Part shown: in pieces, positions 57,163 through 64,000 of the stretch
How positions within the stretch are numbered: position 1 is the first letter of the stretch
Layout: each line of letters begins with the position of its first letter
NCBI RefSeq assembly: GCF_002343915.1
Contig: NZ_NETK01000001.1
Location: forward strand, 10,440,001-10,504,000
Length of the DNA: 64,000 nucleotides
Direction of reading: 5' to 3'
From: Nannocystis exedens
GTDB lineage: Bacteria; Myxococcota_A; Polyangia; Nannocystales; Nannocystaceae
Program-made: the position numbers and the translations under genes
Notes under the pieces: model-generated
The model's database searches: none
The model's input: only the letters and a program-made list of their open reading frames with translations
What the model was told of the DNA's origin: nothing

Positions 57163-58386
57163 TCAGGCCGCCGGGCGCATCTCGACTTCGTAGCCGAGGC
57201 TGCGGATGCGGCGCGCGAGTCGTGATGCGGTGCGCTGGCGGTCGTTGCGGTTGAAGTGCTCGGCACCGAGGTCGCGGTAGGGCTCGTGGTCGCGGAGGAT
57301 CCCGTGGACTGCGGTGAGGATCGCCGCGGCAACGGCTCCGATCGCCTTCTTCTTGCCTTGCCGCGCTCGGACGCGGAGGAAGAGCGCCCGGAGATAGCCC
57401 TCCCCGCGGATGCTCGACCAGGCACACTGGATAAGCATCGTCTTGAGCCACGCGTTGCCCTTGCGCATGCGGTTGGAGCGGCGCTTGCCGGCGCTCTCGT
57501 CCATGCGTGGACACAGACCTGCCCAGGAGCGCAGGTGACCGGCCGAGCGGAAGCGGTTCATATCGACGCCGACCTCCGCGATGATGGCCTGCGCGGCCGT
57601 CGTTCCGACTCCAGGGATCGTCTGGAGCAGTTCGACGGCTTCAGAAAAAGGGCGGAGCTCGGCCTCGATCCGCTTCTCGACATCGGCGATCGACGCCTGC
57701 AGGGCGTCGATGAGCCGGAGATGCGTCGAGATGAGCATCCGGTGATGGTCGCGCACGCGGCCGTGGAGCGCCTCCATGAGCTTGCCGCGCTTGGCCTTCA
57801 GCGTCCCACGAGCAAGCCCCGCGAGCTTCTCCGGGTCGCTCTCGCCGGCGACCATCGCCTCGAGCATCGCCCGCCCGCTCTTCCCGAGGATGTTGGAGGC
57901 GACCGACGCGAGCTTGATGTTGCAGGTCTCCAGCACCTTCTGGATCCGCTGCGTGTGCTCGACGACCTCGCGCGAGAGCTGCTTCCGCGTCCGGGTCAAG
58001 TCCCGCAGATCCGCGATCGGCTCGGGTGGCACGAAGCTCGCGCGCACGAGCCCGTGTGCGATCAAGTCCGCGAGCCACATCGCGTCGTTCATGTCGGTCT
58101 TGCGCCCGGGCACGTTGCGGACTTCGTGCGCGTTCGCCAGCACCAGCTCGACACGGCCCGTGAGCACGGCCCAGACGGGCTTCCAGTACACGCCCGTCGC
58201 CTCCATCACTGCGATGACGCAGCCGCGGTCCTCGAGCCAATCGCCCAGCCCGATCAACTCCGAAGTGCTCGTGCCGAAGGTTCGAACCTCCCGGTCGACC
58301 TTGTTGCCCTTCATGCACCGCACGCAGGCGACGATGCTGTCCTTGTGGACATCCATGCCCGCGCACGTCCCGTACATCACTTCCAT
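57163..58386 (-). CDS. IS110-family transposase (DEDD recombinase)
   Basis: A 407-residue transposase. N-terminal DEDD RuvC-like domain: GMDVHKDSIVACV (first Asp), VMEATGVYWKPVWAVL (Glu), KTDMNDAMWLADLI (two Asp). C-terminal Tnp20 domain: LLQTIPGVGTTAAQAIIAEVGVDMNRFRSAGHLRSWAGLCPRMDESAGKRR (in parts), with the catalytic Ser region. All four acidic residues are intact and no frameshift is seen, so the element may be active. Base composition is somewhat lower in GC than the neighbours. IS110 enzymes are guided by a bridge RNA made from the element's non-coding end. Confidence 0.95.
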   Translation of the reverse strand: MEVMYGTCAGMDVHKDSIVACVRCMKGNKVDREVRTFGTSTSELIGLGDWLEDRGCVIAVMEATGVYWKPVWAVLTGRVELVLANAHEVRNVPGRKTDMNDAMWLADLIAHGLVRASFVPPEPIADLRDLTRTRKQLSREVVEHTQRIQKVLETCNIKLASVASNILGKSGRAMLEAMVAGESDPEKLAGLARGTLKAKRGKLMEALHGRVRDHHRMLISTHLRLIDALQASIADVEKRIEAELRPFSEAVELLQTIPGVGTTAAQAIIAEVGVDMNRFRSAGHLRSWAGLCPRMDESAGKRRSNRMRKGNAWLKTMLIQCAWSSIRGEGYLRALFLRVRARQGKKKAIGAVAAAILTAVHGILRDHEPYRDLGAEHFNRNDRQRTASRLARRIRSLGYEVEMRPAA

Positions 58387-58640
58387 GACGTTCCTCCGTG
58401 AAGAACGCCGGCGCGAGGGCCCCTAACTCGAAGTCTCTCAAACGCGCTCCAGCGAGTCCCAGGACCCGCTGCTCGCAAACAAGGGTGCTCACGGGCCCTC
58501 CGGTCCAACTCAGAAACGGGCTCACCCTGCGCCAGTGCGTGAACGACCTCTTTGCCGGCATTCGCGGCAAAGCTAACCCAGTGTGCGAATCCGCGCCAAG
58601 CCCGCCATCGGCCTCCCGCGAGGGTTCCAGGGCCGTTTCA
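58387..58640 (-). ncRNA. Probable bridge-RNA region of the IS110 element
   Basis: About 250-285 bp without a gene upstream of the transposase, the location of the bridge RNA in IS110 (non-IS1111) elements. It holds inverted repeats, for example CTTTGCCG with CGGCAAAG (58550-58572) over a 7-base loop. Function is inferred from position and family knowledge; target-binding and donor-binding loops were not defined. Confidence 0.5.
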
Positions 58641-58672
58641 TCCCCGCGGGTCGGCGCCAGCCGGTGGGTAAC

Positions 58673-59092
58673 TCAGAAGTCGACGACGACCGAGCGGGCC
58701 GAGAACTTGGCGGGGCCGTGGTAGACCGCCTCGATGTTGTTGCCCTCGGGGTCGAGGAGGAACGCCGAGTAGTAGCCCGGGTGGTAGGAGCGCTCGCCGG
58801 GGGCGCCGTTGTCGCGGCCGCCTGCCGCCAGGCCGGCGGTGTGGAAGCGGTCGACGGCGCCGCGGTCGGGGGCCTGGAAGGCGAGGTGGACCCGGCCGGT
58901 CAGCTGGCCCATGGCGGCCTTGCTCTCGGCGGTGGAGATGTAGAGTTCGTCGTACCACACGTGGTCGTCGCCCTCGCCGCAGCGCGGGAGGCCGAGGGCG
59001 CCGAGCACCGCGCCGTAGAAGCGCTTGGCCGCGGGGAGGTCGGCGACGACGAGTTGGATGTGATCGATGAGTCGGCCGCGGTGGAGCTGCAT
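58673..59092 (-). CDS. Glyoxalase/VOC-superfamily protein
   Basis: A 139-residue single VOC-domain protein. RLIDHIQLVVADLPAAKRFYGAVLGALG (in parts) is the first beta-alpha-beta-beta module with the metal-site His; the second half has HLAFQAPDRGAVDRFH and YSAFLLDPEGNNIEAVYHG, with the family's DPEGNNIE and its Glu ligand. Substrate unknown; such proteins include lactoylglutathione lyase-like and dioxygenase-like enzymes. The ATG at 59092 is chosen because the domain starts right after it. Confidence 0.9.
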   Translation of the reverse strand: MQLHRGRLIDHIQLVVADLPAAKRFYGAVLGALGLPRCGEGDDHVWYDELYISTAESKAAMGQLTGRVHLAFQAPDRGAVDRFHTAGLAAGGRDNGAPGERSYHPGYYSAFLLDPEGNNIEAVYHGPAKFSARSVVVDF

Positions 59093-59132
59093 GCCCCACC
59101 GTAGCCGATCGCCCGGCGCGCGCAACGCCGCT

Positions 59133-60608
59133 TCAGGCGACGGGCTGGTAGTCGCGCAGGTCGAGCTGCCGGGTGCGCAGCCAGTAGCTGACCGTAAAGC
59201 CAGGCCACAGCGCGGCGGCCCGACCGTCGGCGGTCTGGTACCAGCTCTTGCAGCCGGACGACCACACCGTGCGGCCGAGCCGCTCGTAGAGCTCGCTGGC
59301 GAAGGCGGTCTGGACCTCGGGGCGGACGTCGAGCATGCGCAGGTTGCGGTCGCGCAGGGTGGCGATGCACTGCAGGGCGTAGCGGACCTGGGCCTCGATC
59401 ATGAAGATCATCGAGTTGTGACCGAGGCCGGTGCCCGGGCCCATCAGCAGGTACAGGTTCGGGAAGCCCGAGACGGTGATCCCGAGGTACGTCTCGGGCT
59501 GGCCGCGCCAGCGCTCGTTCAGCTCCTGGCCGTCGACCCCGACGATCCGGACCGCCGAGAGATACTCGGTGGCGCGGAAGCCGGTGCCGAGGATGATGGC
59601 GTCGACCTCGCGCAAGGCGCCGTCCTGGGTGCGCACGCCGGTCGGCTCGACGCGGTCGATCGGGTCGGTGACGAGCTCGACGTTCGGCCGCGTCAGCGCC
59701 GGGTAGAAGTCGTTGGAGATCAGGACGCGCTTGCAGCCCATGCGGTAGTCGGGCGACAGGCGGGCGCGCAGGCCGGGGTCGGCGATCTGGCGCTGCACGT
59801 GCTTGCGCGCCAGCGGCTCGACCAGGCGCATGACCTTGGGCCGCAGGAAGGCGAACGCGCGCGCCTCGTGCTGCCAGTAGAGGCCGTTCCGCACCAGCCG
59901 CTGCAGGGCGGGCACGCGGGCGTAGACCCTGCGCGCGAGCTCGCCGATCGGGTGGTCGGGCTTGGGCACGACCCACGCCGGGGTGCGCTGGAACAGGTGC
60001 AGGCGCTGCACGACCGGGGCGATCTGCGGCACGAACTGGATCGCGCTGGCGCCGGTGCCGATGACCGCGACGGTCTTTTGGGACAGGTCGTAGCCGTGGT
60101 CCCAGCGGGCCGAGTGGAAGGTCTTGCCGGCGAACGTGTCGAGCCCGCGCAGCTCGGGGTAGGCGGGCAGGTGGAGGGCGCCGTTGCCGAGCACGAGGGC
60201 GCGGGCGGAGAGCCGCTCGCCCGCGCGGGTGCGGACGTGCCAGCGCCCGGCGGCGCGGTCGAACTCGGCGTGGTCGACCTCGGCGCCGAAGCGGATGTGA
60301 CGGCGGACGTCGTACTTGTCGGCGCAGCGCTCGAGGTACTGCTGGATCTCCGACTGCAGCGGGAAGGCCCGGGTCCAGTTCGGGTTCTGCTCGAACGAGT
60401 ACGAGTAGAGGTGCGAGGGGATGTCGCAGGCCGCCCCGGGGTAGGTGTTGTCGCGCCAGGTGCCGCCGACGCGGTCGGCCTTCTCGAGCACGACGAAGTC
60501 GGTGATGCCGACGCGGCGCAGCTGGATCGCCATGCACAGGCCGGAGAAGCCGGCGCCGACGATGACCACGTCGACGTCGCGGGGAGCGCTGGCAGCGGAG
60601 TCGGACAT
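59133..60608 (-). CDS. Flavin-containing monooxygenase, Baeyer-Villiger type
   Basis: A 491-residue FAD/NADPH enzyme. FAD motif VVIVGAGFSGLCMAIQL (residues 14-30), GGTWRDNTYPGAACDIPSHLYSYSF, the Baeyer-Villiger fingerprint FAGKTFHSARWDHG (FxGxxxHxxxW with D at the last place), and the NADPH motif AVIGTGASAIQFVPQ. These enzymes insert oxygen next to ketones or oxidise N/S groups. Substrate not known. It lies 40 bp after the VOC gene's start on the same strand and is next to a LysR regulator, so the three may be linked. Confidence 0.92.
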   Translation of the reverse strand: MSDSAASAPRDVDVVIVGAGFSGLCMAIQLRRVGITDFVVLEKADRVGGTWRDNTYPGAACDIPSHLYSYSFEQNPNWTRAFPLQSEIQQYLERCADKYDVRRHIRFGAEVDHAEFDRAAGRWHVRTRAGERLSARALVLGNGALHLPAYPELRGLDTFAGKTFHSARWDHGYDLSQKTVAVIGTGASAIQFVPQIAPVVQRLHLFQRTPAWVVPKPDHPIGELARRVYARVPALQRLVRNGLYWQHEARAFAFLRPKVMRLVEPLARKHVQRQIADPGLRARLSPDYRMGCKRVLISNDFYPALTRPNVELVTDPIDRVEPTGVRTQDGALREVDAIILGTGFRATEYLSAVRIVGVDGQELNERWRGQPETYLGITVSGFPNLYLLMGPGTGLGHNSMIFMIEAQVRYALQCIATLRDRNLRMLDVRPEVQTAFASELYERLGRTVWSSGCKSWYQTADGRAAALWPGFTVSYWLRTRQLDLRDYQPVA

Positions 60609-60662
60609 CGGGCGCAGTGTAGCGTGGGGTGCGGCGACGGGCCTGGGGGCGCGCGGAGACGT

Positions 60663-61577
60663 TCACGTCGGTCTCGCGGCGCGCGACGCGGTGCGGCCGT
60701 CGAGGGCGAGGAGTCGGTCGCGCAGCCGCGACGCCGCGGGCGGCAAGGTCGCGCCGCGCCGCCACATGAGGCGGTACGTGACGTGGCCGAGCTCGGGCAC
60801 CGGCCGCGCGACCGCGCCGCGCGGCAGGCCGCAGATGCCGTTGACGACGGCGACGCCGAGGCCGAGGCCCGCGAGGTGGAGCATCAGCGGCCAGCCGTCG
60901 GCCTCGATCGGCGGCGCGGCGGCGTCGGGCAGGCCGGCCAGCGCGCGGCCGACGAAGGCGCGGTGCGATTGGCCCGGCGGGGCGAGGACGAGGCGTTCGC
61001 CGGCCAGATCGGCCAGCCGCACGCGGCGGCGTCGAGCCAGGCGGTGGCCGGCCGACATGGCCACGCACAGCGGCGTGCGCAGGAGATCGCGGGCGACCAG
61101 CTCTTCGGGCACGAGGTCGACGACGCCGACCGCGAGGTGGGCCGCGCCCTCGCGCACGGCCTCGGCGGCATCGGGGCCGCCGCGGGTGAGCGGGCACAGC
61201 GTGGCGTCGGGTTCGTCGCGCGCGAAGGCCCGCAAGGCCGGGCCCAGCAGGTAGAGGTATGCGCCCTCGCCGGCGGCCAGGACGACGCGCTCGCGGCGGG
61301 CCTCGCCGCGCAGCTCGGCGAGGAAGTCCTGCGTGCGCGCCAGCTCCTCGCGGGCGAACGCCGCCACGCGCACGCCCGCGTCGGTGAGCCGCAGCTGCCG
61401 GCCCTCGCGCTCGTACAGGGCCGCGCCGACCTCCTGGCCGAGGCGGGCGATCCGCTCGAACAGGGCCGGCTGCGACAAACCGACGACCCGGGCCGCGCGG
61501 GTGAAGTTGAGGGCGTCGGCGAAGGCCACGAACGCGCGCAGCAGCTCGCCGTCGAGTATCGGCACGACCGATGACAT
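60663..61577 (-). CDS. LysR-family transcriptional regulator
   Basis: A 304-residue regulator. The winged helix-turn-helix is at residues 10-67 (LLRAFVAFADALNFTRAARVVGLSQPALFERIARLGQEVGAALYEREGRQLRLTDAG, in parts); the effector domain follows. The recognition helix has LSQPALFERI where SQPALSxxI is usual. It is divergent from the ferritin-like gene with only 50 bp between start codons, so it probably regulates that gene, itself, or the monooxygenase downstream. Confidence 0.92.
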   Translation of the reverse strand: MSSVVPILDGELLRAFVAFADALNFTRAARVVGLSQPALFERIARLGQEVGAALYEREGRQLRLTDAGVRVAAFAREELARTQDFLAELRGEARRERVVLAAGEGAYLYLLGPALRAFARDEPDATLCPLTRGGPDAAEAVREGAAHLAVGVVDLVPEELVARDLLRTPLCVAMSAGHRLARRRRVRLADLAGERLVLAPPGQSHRAFVGRALAGLPDAAAPPIEADGWPLMLHLAGLGLGVAVVNGICGLPRGAVARPVPELGHVTYRLMWRRGATLPPAASRLRDRLLALDGRTASRAARPT

Positions 61578-61627
61578 ATCGATGCATTCTAGTCGACGCC
61601 GATAGTTCGCGGGGCCACCCTGGCGGC
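61578..61627. promoter_or_regulatory. Divergent promoter LysR / ferritin-like gene
   Basis: 50 bp between the two start codons. ATATCGATGCATTC with GATATGTCATCG nearby gives an AT-richer centre and a T-N11-A type palindrome candidate (CGATGACATATCGATG at about 61569-61584), the usual kind of LysR site. Confidence 0.4.
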
Positions 61628-62179
61628 ATGCACACCGTCGATTCAGCCCCTCGCACCTCGGCTGCCTGGTGGGCCGAGACCCGGACCGACCCCTCGCGCC
61701 TCCACGCCTGGCTGTTCGCGCAGTACCGCGGCGAGGTCACGGCCGCGCGGCGGATCCTCGCCCTGCGCGACGCCCACGCGGCCCCGGGCAGCCGGGCCCA
61801 CCGTCTGCTGACGGTCATCGCCGGGCAGGAGCGGGACCACGCCGACTGGGTGGGCGAGCTGCTCCACGCGCGCGGCCTGGCGCCGGTGGTGGTCGGGGCG
61901 CCCGAGGCGCGCTACTGGAAGCAGACGCTGCCCGCGGTCGTCGATCTCGAGACGGGCTGCGCCGTCGGGGCGCACGCGGAGGCGATGCGGCTGGCGCGGA
62001 TCGAGGCGATCGCCGGCGATGCGGCGGCGCCGCCGGACATCCGCGAGGTGTTCGCCAGGATCTTGCCGCAAGAGCGTTTTCATGAGCGAGCCTTCCGCTC
62101 GCTGGCGACGCCCGCGAGCCTCGCGGCGACCGGAGCGGCCCACGAACTCGGGCTCGCGGTGCTCGGGCTCGAGGCGTGA
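61628..62179 (+). CDS. Ferritin-like superfamily protein
   Basis: A 183-residue four-helix protein. Two QERxH segments, QERDHADWVGELL (about residue 73) and QERFHERAFRSL (about 157), plus Glu residues in RGEVTAAR and ALL-helix 3 (HAEAMRLARIEAI), form the two ExxH halves of a di-iron site, as in rubrerythrin/ferritin-like proteins. Possible roles are iron storage, peroxide defence or di-iron oxidation. Divergent from the LysR gene. Confidence 0.75.
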   Translation: MHTVDSAPRTSAAWWAETRTDPSRLHAWLFAQYRGEVTAARRILALRDAHAAPGSRAHRLLTVIAGQERDHADWVGELLHARGLAPVVVGAPEARYWKQTLPAVVDLETGCAVGAHAEAMRLARIEAIAGDAAAPPDIREVFARILPQERFHERAFRSLATPASLAATGAAHELGLAVLGLEA

Positions 62180-62285
62180 CGCGCGGCGCGCGGCCGGTCT
62201 GTCCTCGGAGACATGTTCTTTTGCGCTCGCGAACGGTGTGGCGATCGTCGTGGAAATTCGGCGGGCACGGATTGTCAAAAGGCCG
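62180..62285. repeat. Short gap with two 14-bp units
   Basis: Units at 62196 (GGTCTG) and 62210 (GACATG), about 17 bp after the ferritin-like stop. The rest (62224-62285) is relatively AT-rich (TTCTTTTGCGC, ATTGTCAAAAG) and probably holds the promoter of the next gene. Confidence 0.5.
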
Positions 62286-63986
62286 ATGGTCCGTCGAATC
62301 GTGTCCGTGTGTATTGCGCTGAGTGGGTGCTTGTTGGCTTGCGGAGGCCCCGCGAGCACCTCTTCCGACACCACCGCCGCGGGGCCGCAGACGACGAGTA
62401 CGTCGTCTCCCGAGGCCAGCACCGCCGACTCCACCGGTTCGCCCGCGCCGACGACGACCGAGTCGACCGAGGGCGGGACCGGCGGAGCGACCGAGGGTTC
62501 GCCGACGACCGGCGTAGCGACGACCACCACCACCGATGGTTCGACCGGCGGGACGACGACGTCGACGACGACCGGGCCGGACCCGGCGGTCTGCGGCGAC
62601 GGCGAGGTCGATGAAGGAGAGGCCTGCGACGACGGCAACCTGGTGCCCGACGACGCCTGCAACCACCTCTGCGAGCTGCCGGTCTGCGGCGACGGGGTGG
62701 TCCAGGCGGGCGAGGAGTGCGACGCCGGCGCCGACAACGGGCCGGGCAAGGCGTGTCTGGGCACGTGTAAGAGCAACGTCTGCGGCGACGGCGATCAAGG
62801 TCCGGGCGAGGGCTGCGACGACGGCAACCTCGACGACGGGGACGCCTGCACCGCGCAGTGCGCTCTGGCGAGCTGCGGCGACGGCAGCGTGCAGGACGGC
62901 GAGGCGTGCGACGACGGCAACGCCGTCGACACCGACGCGTGCACGAACGCGTGTACGACGCCGATCTGCGGCGACGCGATCGTGTCGGACGGCGAGGGGT
63001 GCGACGAGGGCAACGCGAACTCGGACGCGGGCGCGTGTACGTCCGTTTGCCAGGCGGCCAGCTGCGGCGACGGGCTAATCCACGCCGGCGTCGAGCAGTG
63101 CGACGAGGGGGCGAGCAACGGGCCGAACCAGGCCTGCCTCGCCACCTGCAAGAACAACGTGTGCGGCGACGGCGACAAGGGCCCCGGCGAGGCGTGCGAC
63201 GACGGCGCGAACAACGGCGACGACAAGCAGTGCCACGCCGACTGCGAGCTCGACGTGTGCGGCGACGGCCTCGACGGTCCGAACGAGACCTGCGACGACG
63301 GCAACACGCTCGGCCTCGACGGCTGCAGCGCGACCTGCCACGAAGAGCTGATGTGCGGGAACAAGCTCTACAAGTGCGGCAACGGCGTCGACGACGACGG
63401 CGACGGCGCGATCGACCTGGCCGACCCGGAGTGCACGACGCCGTGCGACGACGACGAGTCGTCGTACCAGACCAGCCTCCCCGGGCAGAACCTCGACTGC
63501 AAGTCCGACTGCTACTGGGACGCGGACAGCGGCGTCGGCAACGATCAATGCGAGTGGAACCTCAAGTGCGACATGCAGAACCCGGGGGCCGACATCGGCT
63601 GCGGCTTCGACCCGTCGCTGAAGATGTGCACGCCCAAGGTGCCGGCCCAGTGCCTCGACGTCTGCGTGCCGCTGATCCCGAACGGCTGCGACTGCTTCGG
63701 CTGCTGCCAGATCGGCGACCAGTTCGTCTACCTCAACTCGAACCCCGACTGCAGCCTCGACAACCTCGACGCGTGCAACAGCTGCACGTTCTTCCCGCAG
63801 TGCGCGAACCAGTGCGAGCCGGAGATGTGCGAGGTGTGCTTCGGCCAGGACGCCGACGACCTGCCGCCCGAGTGCAACGGGATGCCGACCTGCGAGCCCG
63901 GCGTGACGCCCTGCGTCGACACCGCCGAGTGCCCCGAGGGCGAGTTCTGCCAGACGGGCTGCTGCGTGGTGGTCGTGCCGCAGTGA
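62286..63986 (+). CDS. DUF4215 Cys-rich repeat lipoprotein, second copy
   Basis: A 566-residue lipoprotein: signal MVRRIVSVCIALSGCLLAC (lipobox LSGC or LLAC), then about 80 residues of Thr/Ser/Gly, then ten or so DUF4215 repeats (CGDGxVxxGEECDxGxxNGPxxxC) to about residue 360. A segment CGNGVDDDGDGAIDLADPEC resembles a calcium/metal-binding Asp loop. The last 180 residues are Cys-rich and unrecognised (CDCFGCCQIGDQFVYL; CEVCFGQDADDLPPEC; CPEGEFCQTGCC). It shares repeat type and layout with the gene at 17849 but not its fibrinogen-like domain. Complete; the stop is 25 bp before the window's end. Confidence 0.82.
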   Translation: MVRRIVSVCIALSGCLLACGGPASTSSDTTAAGPQTTSTSSPEASTADSTGSPAPTTTESTEGGTGGATEGSPTTGVATTTTTDGSTGGTTTSTTTGPDPAVCGDGEVDEGEACDDGNLVPDDACNHLCELPVCGDGVVQAGEECDAGADNGPGKACLGTCKSNVCGDGDQGPGEGCDDGNLDDGDACTAQCALASCGDGSVQDGEACDDGNAVDTDACTNACTTPICGDAIVSDGEGCDEGNANSDAGACTSVCQAASCGDGLIHAGVEQCDEGASNGPNQACLATCKNNVCGDGDKGPGEACDDGANNGDDKQCHADCELDVCGDGLDGPNETCDDGNTLGLDGCSATCHEELMCGNKLYKCGNGVDDDGDGAIDLADPECTTPCDDDESSYQTSLPGQNLDCKSDCYWDADSGVGNDQCEWNLKCDMQNPGADIGCGFDPSLKMCTPKVPAQCLDVCVPLIPNGCDCFGCCQIGDQFVYLNSNPDCSLDNLDACNSCTFFPQCANQCEPEMCEVCFGQDADDLPPECNGMPTCEPGVTPCVDTAECPEGEFCQTGCCVVVVPQ

Positions 63987-64000
63987 ATTGGTGAGGAGCG

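Larger units (their letters stand above)
57090..58650 (-). mobile_element. IS110-family insertion sequence (approximate limits)
   Basis: The element contains the transposase (57163-58386) and the long non-coding stretch before its start codon. IS110 elements lack terminal inverted repeats and make no clear target duplication, so ends cannot be read from one copy. The outer limits given are estimates from the neighbouring gene ends and the 14-bp array. Confidence 0.7.

Noticed and set aside
58348-58400. GGACATCCATG near the IS110 start as a 14-bp unit pair
   Set aside because: It encodes the conserved GMDVHKDS motif of the transposase, and spacing is not 14 bp.

Overview
ORGANISM. The window is very GC-rich and reads like a myxobacterium, most likely Nannocystis or a relative (order Nannocystales). 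The evidence is indirect: many lipoproteins with Ser/Thr-rich linkers straight after the lipobox, two Cys-rich DUF4215-repeat proteins, C-terminal Gly-Cys/hydrophobic/Arg tails of the MYXO-CTERM type, a MXAN_6640-like metalloprotease, a Ser/Thr kinase paired with a GAF/STAS protein, and VIT/vWA and DUF2330 proteins. No marker fixes the species.

LAYOUT. 1-5.4 kb: tail of a response regulator, a GlmU-like nucleotidyltransferase, a VIT-vWA-TPR lipoprotein and a YpfJ-type metallopeptidase. 5.7-11.7 kb: a three-gene DAB-type inorganic carbon/proton operon (DabA plus two NuoL/M-like membrane proteins). 12-19.4 kb: a lipoprotein, a membrane sulfatase-superfamily enzyme coupled to thiC (with TPP riboswitch), and a DUF4215/fibrinogen-like lipoprotein. 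19.4-24 kb: kinase plus GAF/STAS protein, divergent from a saccharopine-dehydrogenase-like protein. 24-28.7 kb: three exported proteins beside a TonB-dependent receptor. 29-31.6 kb: a FadN-like beta-oxidation enzyme and a Lys/Glu/Pro-rich small lipoprotein with serial terminators. 31.8-33.8 kb: rph, rdgB, tRNA-Pro and tRNA-Arg. 33.9-39.8 kb: BtpA-like protein, lipoprotein, histidine phosphatase, GIY-YIG protein, recQ. 39.8-50.7 kb: an iron/heme acquisition region (siderophore-interacting protein, metalloprotease, HmuY-like lipoprotein, HmuV, HmuU, HmuT) divergent from a cysteine-free ribosomal protein S4 of cyanobacterial type, with Fur-like boxes between them. 51-57 kb: a lipoprotein, a TPR protein and a DUF2330 MYXO-CTERM protein. 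57-58.7 kb: an IS110-family element with a probable bridge-RNA region. 58.7-64 kb: VOC protein, Baeyer-Villiger-type monooxygenase, LysR regulator, ferritin-like protein, second DUF4215 lipoprotein.

MAIN NOVEL SIGNAL. About 40 places, mostly just after stop codons or over start codons and a few inside genes, carry a degenerate repeat with a strict 14-bp period and a palindromic core close to GGACATGTCC. Neighbouring units are often exact inverted repeats of each other, so an array reads as a row of perfect hairpins. Such arrays fill the space between convergent genes and also occur in frame in recQ, in signal peptides and elsewhere. They could be a family of terminators, a DNA-uptake-type signal or a protein-binding array. 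Longer tandem repeats (52, about 65-100, 78, 84 and 102-122 bp) add to an unusually repeat-rich intergenic landscape.

HOW GENES WORK TOGETHER. The clearest functional unit is 41.8-50.7 kb: surface heme capture (HmuY-like) and a secreted metalloprotease feed an HmuTUV importer, a siderophore-interacting flavoprotein may release iron in the cytoplasm, and a spare S4 protein appears to share metal-responsive control.
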